Below, piece after piece: positions 16,997 through 25,632 of a stretch of DNA of 64,000 nt (the stretch's first letter is position 1; the number at the start of each line of letters is the position of its first letter). Under the pieces are notes generated by a model. That model did not search any database, was not told where the DNA came from, and was given only the letters and a program-made list of their open reading frames with translations. A program made the position numbers and the translations under genes. Source of the stretch: Kutzneria sp035492655 (GTDB lineage Bacteria > Actinomycetota > Actinomycetes > Mycobacteriales > Pseudonocardiaceae); assembly GCA_035492655.1 (NCBI GenBank), contig DATJJB010000383.1, positions 38,121-102,120 on the forward strand, read 5' to 3'.

Positions 16997-18034
16997 ATGC
17001 TGGTGTGTGTCACCGGCGGCACCGGATTCGTCGGCGCGCATTCGATTGCCGCCATCCTGGCCGCCGGGCACCGGGTCCGGGCCCTGGTCCGGCCGACGTC
17101 ATTGCCGCTGCGGGCCCTCGATGCGCTGGGCGTGGACCTCGATCGGGTTGACGTCACGGTAGGAGACGTGACGGACGAGGCCGCGGTCCGTGCGGCAGTT
17201 CGGGGCGCGGATGCGGTGCTGCACAGCGCATCCGTGTACTCGTTCGACCCGCGCCGCCGGCCGGAGATCCGCCGCACCAACGAACGCGGCACCGAGCTGG
17301 TGCTGGCCGCGGCGCGCGAAGGCGGCACTCGGGTCGTTTACGTCTCCACGTTCGGCGCGCTGCTGCCGACCGACCAGCCGGTGCTCCGCACCGACGCGCC
17401 CGTGGGCACCGCCACCGAGCCCTACCTGGCGAGCAAGGCGGCGGGCGAGCGGATCGCCCGCCGCCATCAGGCCGACGGCGCGCCCGTGGTCATCACCTAT
17501 CCGCCGGGCCTGCTCGGTCCGCACGACCCCAACCTCGGCGACCAGAACCGCCGGCTCCGTGACCTGCTCCGCGGCCTGATGCCGATGTGGCCGCGCGGCG
17601 GCTTCCCCATCGGGGACGTCCGCGACACCGCCGCCTTGCATGCCTCGCTGCTCACCGAACCGCCGCACCACAACCGTGTCTTCGCCCCTGGCCGCTACCT
17701 GACCACTCGCGACTACGTGCGGACCGTCCGCACGATCACCGGCCGGGCGCTGCCCGCGGTGTTCCTGCCGGCCCGGCCGATGGTGCCGGTGGGTCGCATG
17801 GCCGGTGTGCTGCAACAGTTCTGGCCTTGGCACATCCCGGCCGAGTACGGCGCCATCCACACCTGCGCCACCGCCGTCCCGGTCGACGCGCCGGCCGGCA
17901 CCGAGTTCACCGAGACCGTGGCGGACACCGTGCGCTGGCTCGTGGCGGCCGGCCACCTCTCGGCCCGGTCGGCCGGCCGCGCCGCACTGTCCGAATCGGA
18001 CAGTGCGGCCTATCGAGGAGGACAACTACTCTGA
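16997..18034 (+). CDS. NAD-dependent epimerase/dehydratase (extended SDR)
   Basis: 345 residues; ATG at 16997 after GGGGAGGA. It has an N-terminal Rossmann motif VTGGTGFVGAHS and the SDR active site reads YVSTFGALLP (Ser/Thr) with YLASKAAGE (Tyr-x3-Lys). The C-terminal half resembles dihydroflavonol-4-reductase-like proteins. It acts on an NAD(P)-linked hydroxy or keto substrate that cannot be named. First gene of a three-gene operon: its stop overlaps the MDMPI gene (TGATG), followed by TetR. Confidence 0.9.
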   Translation: MLVCVTGGTGFVGAHSIAAILAAGHRVRALVRPTSLPLRALDALGVDLDRVDVTVGDVTDEAAVRAAVRGADAVLHSASVYSFDPRRRPEIRRTNERGTELVLAAAREGGTRVVYVSTFGALLPTDQPVLRTDAPVGTATEPYLASKAAGERIARRHQADGAPVVITYPPGLLGPHDPNLGDQNRRLRDLLRGLMPMWPRGGFPIGDVRDTAALHASLLTEPPHHNRVFAPGRYLTTRDYVRTVRTITGRALPAVFLPARPMVPVGRMAGVLQQFWPWHIPAEYGAIHTCATAVPVDAPAGTEFTETVADTVRWLVAAGHLSARSAGRAALSESDSAAYRGGQLL

Positions 18035-18708
18035 TGACCACCGCAGGCCAGCAAGACGAGGCGTACCGGACCGCACGGCACAACATCGGCGTTCTCCTCG
18101 CGGCACAGCCCGATGTGGCGGCTCGCATCGTCCCGGCCACGCCGGAGTGGACGGTCCGCGACCTGCTCGCCCACCTGGTCGACATCGCCCGCATGGTGCT
18201 GGGCCGGTTGAGCGGAACACCGCTGGCCGACACGTTTCCCAGTGCGACGGCCGATGTGGCCGAACTGCTGGCCGAGTGGCACCGGGTGGGGCCGATGGTG
18301 GAGCCGCTGCTGGCCACCAACGACGTCCGGGCCATGCTGATGGACGCCTACACGCACGAGCTGGACATCCGGCTGGCGCTGGGCGAGGCCTGGCCGACCG
18401 ACCACCCGGCCTTCGACGACGCGCTGGATCTGCTGGTGTCCGGTCTCGGACGGGCGATAACGGCACGCGGCCTGCCGTCCGTACGGATCGAGCTCGACGG
18501 CCGGCAGTGGCTGGCCGGGGACGGCACGCCGGCCGCGACCGTCAGCGGGCACCGGCTGGACGTGTACCGCTCGCTGGCCGGCCGCCGCACACCACAGCAG
18601 ATCGCCGGGCTGGAGTGGAGCGCCGATCCACGACAATGGTTGCCGGCCTTCGAATGGGGGCCGTTTCATCCGCCGACGCAACCGGTCGAAGCGCCGGTGC
18701 GCCGATGA
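18034..18708 (+). CDS. maleylpyruvate-isomerase/DinB-like protein
   Basis: 224 residues of the MDMPI N-terminal (four-helix, DinB-like) family. Metal-ligand histidines are expected in HNIGVL, HLVDIARM and the YTHELDIRLALG helix. Characterised relatives use mycothiol as cofactor or bind zinc; the substrate here is unknown. It is coupled to the SDR gene upstream and to the TetR gene downstream (ATGA). Confidence 0.8.
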   Translation: MTTAGQQDEAYRTARHNIGVLLAAQPDVAARIVPATPEWTVRDLLAHLVDIARMVLGRLSGTPLADTFPSATADVAELLAEWHRVGPMVEPLLATNDVRAMLMDAYTHELDIRLALGEAWPTDHPAFDDALDLLVSGLGRAITARGLPSVRIELDGRQWLAGDGTPAATVSGHRLDVYRSLAGRRTPQQIAGLEWSADPRQWLPAFEWGPFHPPTQPVEAPVRR

Positions 18709-19379
18709 GTCCACGGCGCGCCGACCCGCAACTGCCGCTCGCCATCGTGGAGGCGGCGGCCAAACTGCTCGTCAAGGGCGGTCCGGCCGCGCTGACCGCA
18801 CGGCGGCTCTCCGCCGCGGTCGGTCGTTCGACCATGGCGGTGTACAGCTATTTCGACGGTATGGACGACGTGGTGCGGGCGATGGTGCACGAGGGTTTCG
18901 ACCGGCTGTACCGGCGGCTGTCACAGGTCGAGGTCACGGCGGACCCGGTCGCCGACATCGTCGCCCTGGGCTACGCCTATCGCCGCAACGCCACCGAGTT
19001 CCCCGACCTCTACCGGGTCATGTTCGGCACGTCCTCGCTGGCCGGCTTCGCGTTGTCCGACGAGGACCGCCAGGCCGGCCGGTACACGCTGCGGTTCCTG
19101 ATCGACGCGGTGGACCAGGCGATGACCGCCGGCCGGTTCGCGCCGGGCGACGCCGAGCAGGTCGCGCAGCAGCTGTGGATCGCGCTGCACGGCCTGGTCG
19201 TGCTGGAGCTCGGCGGCTACCTCATCGCGCCGTTCGACGCGGAAACCTGTCACGAGGGCCAGATCCACGCGCTGCTGGCCGCGCTGGGCGACGAGCCGGA
19301 CTCCGTCCGGGCCTCGGTCGACCGCGGCCGCGACCGGCACCTGGCCGGGGCGGCGGAAGCCGCCCCGGCCAGCGTCTGA
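18705..19379 (+). CDS. TetR family regulator
   Basis: 224 residues. The N-terminal helix-turn-helix is GPAALTARRLSAAVGRSTMAVYSYFDGMDD, followed by a ligand domain with the TetR_C pattern WIALHGLVVLELGGYL. It is coupled to the MDMPI gene (ATGA) and presumably represses its own operon. It is a close paralogue of the TetR at 22559-23191: both start MSPRRADP and share VRAMVHEGF and the WIALHGL...LGGYL region. Confidence 0.92.
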   Translation: MSPRRADPQLPLAIVEAAAKLLVKGGPAALTARRLSAAVGRSTMAVYSYFDGMDDVVRAMVHEGFDRLYRRLSQVEVTADPVADIVALGYAYRRNATEFPDLYRVMFGTSSLAGFALSDEDRQAGRYTLRFLIDAVDQAMTAGRFAPGDAEQVAQQLWIALHGLVVLELGGYLIAPFDAETCHEGQIHALLAALGDEPDSVRASVDRGRDRHLAGAAEAAPASV

Positions 19380-19383
19380 CGGG

Positions 19384-20310
19384 CTAGTGCCAGGGCATCG
19401 CGGGGAACCAGCCGACGCCGAAGTGCGACGGCACCCGCAGGCACCAGTACGCGACGGTGAACGCGCCGCCGATGAGCAAGGCACTGGACGTCACGGCGGC
19501 GATCCGACCCGGCCGGGCCAGCAGCCAGCGCGGCAGCGGGGTCAGTGACAGCAGCAGGAACAGCACGCCCAGCACGAGCATGTTGCCGATCACGACCAGC
19601 ACGAACGTCGCCGCGCCGAAGGCCGCGTTGTGCGTCGATGCCGCGTACAGGAACATCTTGTGGAACAGCGGCCACGGCCGGCCGATCAGGAAGCCGCCGA
19701 CCAGCGCGCCCATCACCAGCTGCCGGGTCCGCGCGCTCGCCCGGGCCAGCGGATCGGGCACCAGGCCCAACGCGGCGACGCCGAGATAGAGCATGACCAG
19801 CCCGATCACGCCGAACACGGCGATGGACTGGAGCACCCGAACCGGGGCCGTGCCCACGGTTGCGGTGGACAGCTGCGGCAACTTGGAGCCCAGCAGAGCG
19901 CCGATCGCGCCGTACATGCCGGCGACCACGGCCGCGCCCAGCGCGATCCAGCCCATAGGCCGCAGTGCCTGGGCCAACCTGCTGGCCGCTGACTGACGAC
20001 CGGTCTCCAGCATGGGCGCCACCGCGCTGAACACCGCCACGTTGCACGCGGTGAAGGTGCCGGCCAGGCCGGTGACGAACGCGAACACCAGACCGGTCAC
20101 GGTGCCGGTCAGGTTGGCGCTTGACGCGTCCTCGCCGAGCAGGCCGTTCGCGGTGGTGACACCGATGGCGTCGTCGGCCAGCTGGGCCGACCACAGCACC
20201 GCGACGGCCAACCCGATCAGCAGGCCGACGCCGAGCACGAGCCCGCGACGGCGGGGCAGGTCCAGCGCCGGTTGCCGACGCACCGGACTTGGGGATGAGG
20301 CAACGGTCAT
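19384..20310 (-). CDS. integral membrane protein, DsbD/CcdA-like
   Basis: 308 residues with about seven hydrophobic segments. The segment FAFVTGLAGTFTACNVAVFSAVAPM resembles the first helix of CcdA/DsbD-type transmembrane electron carriers, but only one cysteine is present there, so a thiol-redox function is not secured. The C-terminal part (GRPWPLFHKMFLYAASTHNAAFG) is characteristic but not one I can assign. The start overlaps the stop of the large MFS gene, so the two proteins probably act together. Confidence 0.7.
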   Translation of the reverse strand: MTVASSPSPVRRQPALDLPRRRGLVLGVGLLIGLAVAVLWSAQLADDAIGVTTANGLLGEDASSANLTGTVTGLVFAFVTGLAGTFTACNVAVFSAVAPMLETGRQSAASRLAQALRPMGWIALGAAVVAGMYGAIGALLGSKLPQLSTATVGTAPVRVLQSIAVFGVIGLVMLYLGVAALGLVPDPLARASARTRQLVMGALVGGFLIGRPWPLFHKMFLYAASTHNAAFGAATFVLVVIGNMLVLGVLFLLLSLTPLPRWLLARPGRIAAVTSSALLIGGAFTVAYWCLRVPSHFGVGWFPAMPWH

Positions 20311-21947
20311 CACGCGCTCCTTGTCGCTGCGGCGGCCAGTTCGGCCTCGGTGATCTCCTCCAACGTGCGCTGCCGGGTGTCCGGCGCGGTGCGGGCGAAC
20401 ACGGCGATCGCGACCAGCAGTGGCAATGCGCCGACCAGCGCGGTCACCCCGAGCGAGGGCGTCGGGACGGTGGCCAGCACGATGGCCAGCACCAGCACGC
20501 CGCCGGCCTTGGTCAGGCCGGCGATCAGCCCGGTGCCTCGCGACCGGATCCGGGTCGGATAGATCTCCGCCGCGTACGCGGTGACCACGGCGGTCACCGA
20601 ACTGATCCCCGACAGCGGGATCACCAGCAGCACCGACAGCAGGAATCCGTTGTGCGCCACGGTGTCCCCGAAGGCCGCGAACACCAGCACGGACAGCGCG
20701 GTGAGCGCGGACAGCAGGATCATCGTCCACCGGCTGCTCCAGAACCCGTACAGCAGCGCGACGATCACGGTGAGCGGCAGGCCCAGCAGCGCCGAATTCC
20801 GCAGCACGTAGTCGGAACTGACCTCGGTGAGGCCGATGTGCTGGAGATTGGTCGGCACCCAGAACTGGAAGCCGTAGGTGAGCAGGCCGATGGCGATCGC
20901 CAGCCCGGACAGCGCCACGGTGGCGCCGAGCAACGGCCGTCGGGCCAGCTGCGCCATGCTGTCCGCGATGCGCCCGTCGGCGACCGGCGCGGCCTGCTGG
21001 TCCTCGACGACCTTCGCGCCGTAGCGGCGCATCACGGCCTCGGCCGCCGCGCGCCGGCCGGTGGCCAGCAGGTACCGCGGCGACTCGGGTATCCAGCGGT
21101 TGAGCAGGATCAGGACCAGGCCGGTGGGCAGGCCGATCAGCCACATGATCCGCCAGCCGAACTCCGGCGTCAGCTCGGCGGCCAGCCAGCTGGTGATCAC
21201 GTACGCGCCGGCGATGTCGCCGCCGATCAGCACGATCAGCCAGCCCCGGTGCCGGGCCGGGATGGTCTCGGCGATCAGGGCGAAGGCGATGGGCAGCATG
21301 CCGCCGGCGCCGATGCCCATCACGAAGCACATCAGCAGGTTCCACTGGAAGCCGGGCATCGCGCCGCAGATCGAGGTGGCCACGAACACCACGCCGGCGA
21401 AGATGATCGACGCGCGGCGGCCGATCCGGTCGCCGACCCAGCCCCACAGCAGGGAGCCGACGACCGTGCCGACGATGCCGGCCAGCGGCAGCCAGGTCAC
21501 CGGCACCGTGCCGAGCGGATTGGCCGCCGTCTTCAGGCCGTACTCCTTGGCCACCCCGGGCGCGACGAAGGACAGCGTGGTCGGCTTCATCACGTCGATG
21601 GTGATGGCCAGCGCCATCACCAGCAGCAGCGCGACATGCTGGATCCGGATCGGCGCGTCGTCCATGGCCCGCACGCGGATCGCGGCGGCGCGGTGCCGGA
21701 TCGTGCCGGCCACTGACGGCAGCACGCCGTAGAAGGTGGCCGCCAGCCCGACCAGGATCAGCGCCATGCCGGTCAGCATCGGCGGGTCCGGGGCCATGTC
21801 GGCCAGGTGATAGCCCATGTCCTTGGCGCCGAAGTACATCGGCAGGTGCAGCAGCACCCCGGCGACACAGGCCGCGACGCCCAGCCAGAACACGACCGGA
21901 TGCGGGAAGCGGGTGGGTGCGGACGGATCACGTGCGCCTCGCGCCAT
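20310..21947 (-). CDS. MFS transporter with extra N-terminal membrane segments
   Basis: 545 residues. Residues ~95-520 form a canonical 12-helix major facilitator, with GWVGDRIGRR between helices 2 and 3 and IPESPRYLL after helix 6, the pattern of the sugar/organic acid porter branch. The first ~90 residues add two hydrophobic segments (VVFWLGVAACVAGVLLHL and MLTGMALILVGLAATFYGVL) joined by a short loop, an unusual extension. It is coupled to the downstream membrane protein. The substrate is unknown; organic acid uptake is plausible. Confidence 0.88.
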   Translation of the reverse strand: MARGARDPSAPTRFPHPVVFWLGVAACVAGVLLHLPMYFGAKDMGYHLADMAPDPPMLTGMALILVGLAATFYGVLPSVAGTIRHRAAAIRVRAMDDAPIRIQHVALLLVMALAITIDVMKPTTLSFVAPGVAKEYGLKTAANPLGTVPVTWLPLAGIVGTVVGSLLWGWVGDRIGRRASIIFAGVVFVATSICGAMPGFQWNLLMCFVMGIGAGGMLPIAFALIAETIPARHRGWLIVLIGGDIAGAYVITSWLAAELTPEFGWRIMWLIGLPTGLVLILLNRWIPESPRYLLATGRRAAAEAVMRRYGAKVVEDQQAAPVADGRIADSMAQLARRPLLGATVALSGLAIAIGLLTYGFQFWVPTNLQHIGLTEVSSDYVLRNSALLGLPLTVIVALLYGFWSSRWTMILLSALTALSVLVFAAFGDTVAHNGFLLSVLLVIPLSGISSVTAVVTAYAAEIYPTRIRSRGTGLIAGLTKAGGVLVLAIVLATVPTPSLGVTALVGALPLLVAIAVFARTAPDTRQRTLEEITEAELAAAATRSA

Positions 21948-22097
21948 GGTGGGCCCTTCGACGGATGGGTGCGACGGGTCGATGGTGGTGCAGCGGGGTG
22001 TCCGGTTTCTTCTCGCTTCGTGCCACGTTCGGCCGCCGGTTTCTTCGACGTTGCCCAGTCCGTTGGCCGGCCGGTCGGCGGCGGCTAGCGTGACGGG

Positions 22098-22562
22098 GTG
22101 GAGCCGACCATCTCGCGGACGGTTTTTGTCGCCGCGCCGCCCAGTCTGGTGTGGACGATCGTCACCGACCTGCCCCGGATGGGCGAGCTGAGCCCGGAGA
22201 ACGCCGGCGGCCGCTGGCTCGACGGCGCGACCGGGCCGGCCGTGGGCACCCGCTTCCGCGGGGTCAACCGCAACGGCGCCAAGCAGTGGTGGACCCGGGT
22301 CAGGGTGGTCGAGTACGTGCCGCAGCGGCTGTTCACCTTCGACGTGCGATCACCTTTCGGGGTAAGGGTTTCCCGCTGGTCGTACGTGCTCGCGCCGGCC
22401 GACGGCGGCGCCGCGCTGACCGAGAACTGGTACCGGCTGGGCAGTGTGTTCGTCCGGCGCTTCCTCGGCCCGCTGGTCACCGGCCAGGCGGACCGGGTCG
22501 GCTTCAACGTCGAGTCGATCGAACACACCCTCGCCGCCGTGAAGGCCCGCGCCGAGTCCTAG
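22098..22562 (+). CDS. SRPBCC (START-like) family protein
   Basis: 154 residues from a GTG. It follows the SRPBCC/polyketide-cyclase-like fold: an N-terminal strand EPTISRTVFVAAPPSLVWTIVTDLPRMGELSPE, a middle GTRFRGVNRNG, and a long C-terminal helix ending VESIEHTLAAVKARA. Members bind hydrophobic ligands in a deep cavity. CalC and DynU16, self-sacrifice resistance proteins of enediyne producers, share this fold, which makes the position about 2 kb from the enediyne operon interesting, although most SRPBCC proteins have nothing to do with enediynes. Its 3' end overlaps the convergent TetR gene by 4 bp. Confidence 0.82.
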   Translation: MEPTISRTVFVAAPPSLVWTIVTDLPRMGELSPENAGGRWLDGATGPAVGTRFRGVNRNGAKQWWTRVRVVEYVPQRLFTFDVRSPFGVRVSRWSYVLAPADGGAALTENWYRLGSVFVRRFLGPLVTGQADRVGFNVESIEHTLAAVKARAES

Positions 22563-23191
22563 TGCCGCCGGGCGGCCAGGGCGATGGACCGCGCGGCCGC
22601 GTCGGGAGCGTCGCCGGCGGCGATCATGAGCAGCAGCAACTGCTGGCCGAAGCAGTCGGCGGCGTCGGGCACGAGGTAGCCGCCGAGGTCGAGCGTGGCC
22701 AGGCCGTGCAGGGCGATCCACATCTGGTGGGCGACCTCGGCCGGGTCGGCGGGCAGGAAGCGGCCGGCGGCGACGGCCCGTGCCACGGCGGCGATGAGCG
22801 TGTCCAGGGTGAACCGGCCGTAGTGACGGTCCTGGTCGGTCAGGGCGAAGCCGGCCAGCGGCGCGCCGCCGAACATCACGGGATACAGGTGCGGGTTGGC
22901 CAGCGCGTTCGCCCGGTAGGCATGGCCGAGCGACGCGATGTCGGCCACCGGGTCGTCGCTCTCGCCGACGGCGCCGAACAGCGCGTGCAGCCGGGCGAAG
23001 CCCTCGTGCACCATCGCCCGCACCAGGTCGTCCATGCCGCCGAAACACGTGTACACCACCGTGGTCGAGGTGCCGACCTCGGCGGCCAGCCGCCGGGTGG
23101 TGAGCGCGGCCGGCCCCTCCTCCGCCAGCAGGCGGGCCGCCGCCTCGACCAGGGTGGTGGGCATCGCGGGGTCCGCGCGGCGCGGGCTCAC
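22559..23191 (-). CDS. TetR family regulator next to the enediyne locus
   Basis: 210 residues. The HTH region is GPAALTTRRLAAEVGTSTTVVYTCFGGMDD; the ligand domain ends with WIALHGLATLDLGGYL. It is divergent from the carotenoid-oxygenase-like gene, with a 95-bp shared control region that contains a direct repeat at 23220-23241. It probably represses that gene and itself. Paralogue of the TetR at 18705-19379. Confidence 0.92.
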   Translation of the reverse strand: MSPRRADPAMPTTLVEAAARLLAEEGPAALTTRRLAAEVGTSTTVVYTCFGGMDDLVRAMVHEGFARLHALFGAVGESDDPVADIASLGHAYRANALANPHLYPVMFGGAPLAGFALTDQDRHYGRFTLDTLIAAVARAVAAGRFLPADPAEVAHQMWIALHGLATLDLGGYLVPDAADCFGQQLLLLMIAAGDAPDAAARSIALAARRH

Positions 23192-23219
23192 GGCTGAACT
23201 TCCTGTCGGCGCGGGCCGA

Positions 23220-23241
23220 TAATGGTGTATCGTAACGGTGT
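23220..23241. promoter_or_regulatory. tandem 9-bp direct repeat between TetR and carotenoid oxygenase genes
   Basis: TAATGGTGT (23220-23228) and TAACGGTGT (23233-23241) recur with 13-bp spacing in the divergent promoter region, and the second copy overlaps a small dyad, GGTGTCACC. It is a candidate TetR operator. Confidence 0.45.
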
Positions 23242-23286
23242 CACCAAACCCCGATCTGATCGGTCCGAGCGAGTCGGGAAGCGACC

Positions 23287-24624
23287 ATGACTGCTGGCCT
23301 TGCCTTGCGCCACAAGGGAAACCCTGGCGCGGAACCGGTCACCGACGAGGTGGCCGTCGCCGCCCCCTCGGTATCCGGCGAGCTGCCGGCCGAACTGGAC
23401 GGGACCTACCTGCGCATCGGGCCGAACCCGCTGCGCCCCGGCGCCTCGGACAGCCCGTTCGTCGGCGACGGCATGGTGCACGGCCTGCGGCTGCGCGGCG
23501 GCCGCGCCCAGTGGTACCGGAACCGGTGGATTCGCACCGACCGGGCGTGCCGGGCGTTGGGCGTGCCGCCGCTGCCCGGGCCCCGGCACGGCCTGTGCGA
23601 CAACGCCAACGCCGGCATCCTGCGCCACCACGGCAAGACCTTCGCGCTGGGCAACGGCGGCGTGCTGCCGATCGAGCTCGACGGCGAGCTGGACTCGTTG
23701 TGGAGCGTGGACTTCGACGGCACGCTGCCCAACGGCTTCGTCGCCCATCCGCAGCGCGACCCGATCACCGACGAGCTGTTCGCGGTCGTCTCCTACCCCG
23801 AACTTCCCTGCCTGCAATACCTTGTGCTCGGCCCGGACGGCCGGGTGCGCCGGCGCGAGCCGATCGAGGTCGCCGGCACGCCCATGCAGCACGCGCTGTC
23901 CCTCACCGAGCGACACGTGCTGATCTACGACCTGCCGGTGCTGTTCGACCGGGCGCTCAGCGACGCCGGCTCGCGCTGCCCGTACTCCTGGCGCGACGGC
24001 CGGCCGGCGCGGCTGGGGGTGCTGCCCAGGGCCGGCGGCGACGTGCGGTGGTTCGACGTGGACCCGTGCTTCGTGTTCCATCCGGTCAACGCCTACGAGA
24101 CGGGCGACCGCGTGGTCATCGACGTGATCCGGCACGACCGCGCCTTCGACCGACTGCGCTCGATGGCCGCCGCGCCGACGCTGTGGCGGTGGTGCGTCGA
24201 CCTGCGCGCCGGCACCGTCACGACCCGGCAGCTCGACGACACCGCGCAGGAGTCGCCGCGGATCGACGACCGGCGCGGGACCATGGCGCACCGCTACGCC
24301 TACACCCTGGCACTGGCCGCCGAGCCGGGAATTCCCTTCGGCGGCAAGGCGATCATCAAACACGACTTCTCCTCACACACGGCGACGCGGCACGAACTCG
24401 GTCCCGGCCGGGAGGCCGGGGAGGCCGTTTTCGTGCCGCGCAGCCCGTTCGCCGCCGAGGACGACGGCTGGTTGCTCTCCTTCGTCTACGACCGGGCGAC
24501 CGATCGCAGCGACCTGGTGGTGCTCGACGCGGGCGACGTGGCCGCCGCGCCGCTGGCCGCGGTGCACCTGCCGGTCCGGGTGCCGCACGGCTTCCACGCC
24601 GAGTGGGTGCCGGCCGGCTGGTGA
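23287..24624 (+). CDS. carotenoid-cleavage-oxygenase family protein
   Basis: 445 residues, GGGAAG before the ATG. It is a non-heme iron(II) oxygenase of the RPE65/carotenoid cleavage family. The four expected histidine ligands are visible: His154 (VAHPQ), His202 (MQHALSL), His265 (FHPVNAY) and His437 (HGFHAEW). The N-terminal GELPAELDGTYLRIGPNPLRP and FVGDGMVHGLRLRGG are family hallmarks. Such enzymes split conjugated double bonds of polyenes or stilbenes. No carotenoid biosynthesis gene is present; the gene converges on the enediyne operon with one base between stops, so the substrate could be an enediyne-pathway polyene (inference). Confidence 0.9.
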   Translation: MTAGLALRHKGNPGAEPVTDEVAVAAPSVSGELPAELDGTYLRIGPNPLRPGASDSPFVGDGMVHGLRLRGGRAQWYRNRWIRTDRACRALGVPPLPGPRHGLCDNANAGILRHHGKTFALGNGGVLPIELDGELDSLWSVDFDGTLPNGFVAHPQRDPITDELFAVVSYPELPCLQYLVLGPDGRVRRREPIEVAGTPMQHALSLTERHVLIYDLPVLFDRALSDAGSRCPYSWRDGRPARLGVLPRAGGDVRWFDVDPCFVFHPVNAYETGDRVVIDVIRHDRAFDRLRSMAAAPTLWRWCVDLRAGTVTTRQLDDTAQESPRIDDRRGTMAHRYAYTLALAAEPGIPFGGKAIIKHDFSSHTATRHELGPGREAGEAVFVPRSPFAAEDDGWLLSFVYDRATDRSDLVVLDAGDVAAAPLAAVHLPVRVPHGFHAEWVPAGW

Positions 24625-24625
24625 C

Positions 24626-25159
24626 TCAGCCGGGCAGGCGGTGGAACCCCCCGGCGAAGTACAGCAGCGCGTCGCCGCCGTCACCTCGGCCGGCGCCGAG
24701 CACCTGACCGACGAAGATGGAATGGTCCCCGCCCTCGTGCACCGCGGCGAGCCGACACTCCAGCCACGCCAACGCATCCGTCACGATCGGTGTCCCGGTT
24801 CTGCCCCCCGGCACCCAGTCCACCAGTGCGAACTCCTCCTCGCCGCGCGGCCGGGCGCGGTTGGCGAAGTGCCGGGCCACCGGCTCCTGGTGCGCGGACA
24901 GCACCGAGACGGCGAACGCCCCGCACTCCTGGATCGCCTCGTGCATGGCCGCGTCCCGCTGCACGCACACCAGGATCAGCGGCGGCCGCAGCGACACCGA
25001 GGTGAACGAGTTGGCCGTCATGCCCCTCGGCATGTCGTCGCCGGCGGTCACCACGGTGATGCCGGTGGCGAACATGCCGAGCACGCCGCGCAGTTCCCGG
25101 TGACCGGGCACGCCACGGGGCGTGGTCCCGGCCGGCGCGTCCCGCTCGGTGGCCGTCAT
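24626..25159 (-). CDS. flavin reductase, enediyne E6-like
   Basis: 177 residues of the HpaC-like FMN-binding flavin reductase family: MFATGITVVTAG, MTANSFTSVSLRPPLILVCV and FAVSVLSAHQEPVARHFA are family hallmarks. It supplies reduced flavin to a partner oxygenase. SgcE6 in the C-1027 cluster is of this type and serves the halogenase and hydroxylase of that pathway. No flavin-dependent oxygenase partner lies in the operon itself. It shares one base with the thioesterase stop (TGATG) and is the last gene of the enediyne operon. Confidence 0.9.
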   Translation of the reverse strand: MTATERDAPAGTTPRGVPGHRELRGVLGMFATGITVVTAGDDMPRGMTANSFTSVSLRPPLILVCVQRDAAMHEAIQECGAFAVSVLSAHQEPVARHFANRARPRGEEEFALVDWVPGGRTGTPIVTDALAWLECRLAAVHEGGDHSIFVGQVLGAGRGDGGDALLYFAGGFHRLPG

Positions 25160-25632
25160 CAGCCCTGGCCTTCCGGCGCGGCCCCGGCGAGCAGCGGAAC
25201 CCGGGTCGTGTAGCGGGAAAGGGCCTGGCGCAACGACTCCGGCACCCGGGTCGGCTTGGTGTTGGTGTTCGGCCCACGCATGCAGGCCACCCGCTGCCGA
25301 CCCCGGGCCACCAGGTCCTCACCGCCGTCGCGCAGCCGCACGTAGTCGAAGGCGAAGGCGATCTGGGTCTGGGTCAGCTCGTCCAGCCGCATCCGGATGG
25401 ACAGCTCGTCGAACGCGGTGATCTCGGCGAAGAACTCGCAGTCCACCTTGAGGGTGAACAGCTTCAGGTCGCCGCGGATGTCCTCGAGCACGTCCGGCGC
25501 CTGCTCCAGCAGGAACATCTCCCGGCACCGGCCCTGCCACCGCAGGTAGTTGACGTAGTAGACATTGCCGACCAGGTTGGTCTCCTCGAACCCCACCCGG
25601 TGCCGCAGCTCGTAGTAACTCGGCACGGTCAT
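25159..25632 (-). CDS. enediyne thioesterase (E10/TEBC type)
   Basis: 157 residues, a single hot-dog-fold thioesterase. The N-terminal stretch FEETNLVGNVYYVNYLRWQG followed by RCREMFL is the strongly conserved signature of CalE7/SgcE10/DynE7 enzymes. These release the polyene (such as pentadecaheptaene) or beta-keto products from the enediyne polyketide synthase. The start overlaps the pksE stop (ATGA), the standard pksE-tebC arrangement, and the next gene overlaps in turn. Confidence 0.96.
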   Translation of the reverse strand: MTVPSYYELRHRVGFEETNLVGNVYYVNYLRWQGRCREMFLLEQAPDVLEDIRGDLKLFTLKVDCEFFAEITAFDELSIRMRLDELTQTQIAFAFDYVRLRDGGEDLVARGRQRVACMRGPNTNTKPTRVPESLRQALSRYTTRVPLLAGAAPEGQG

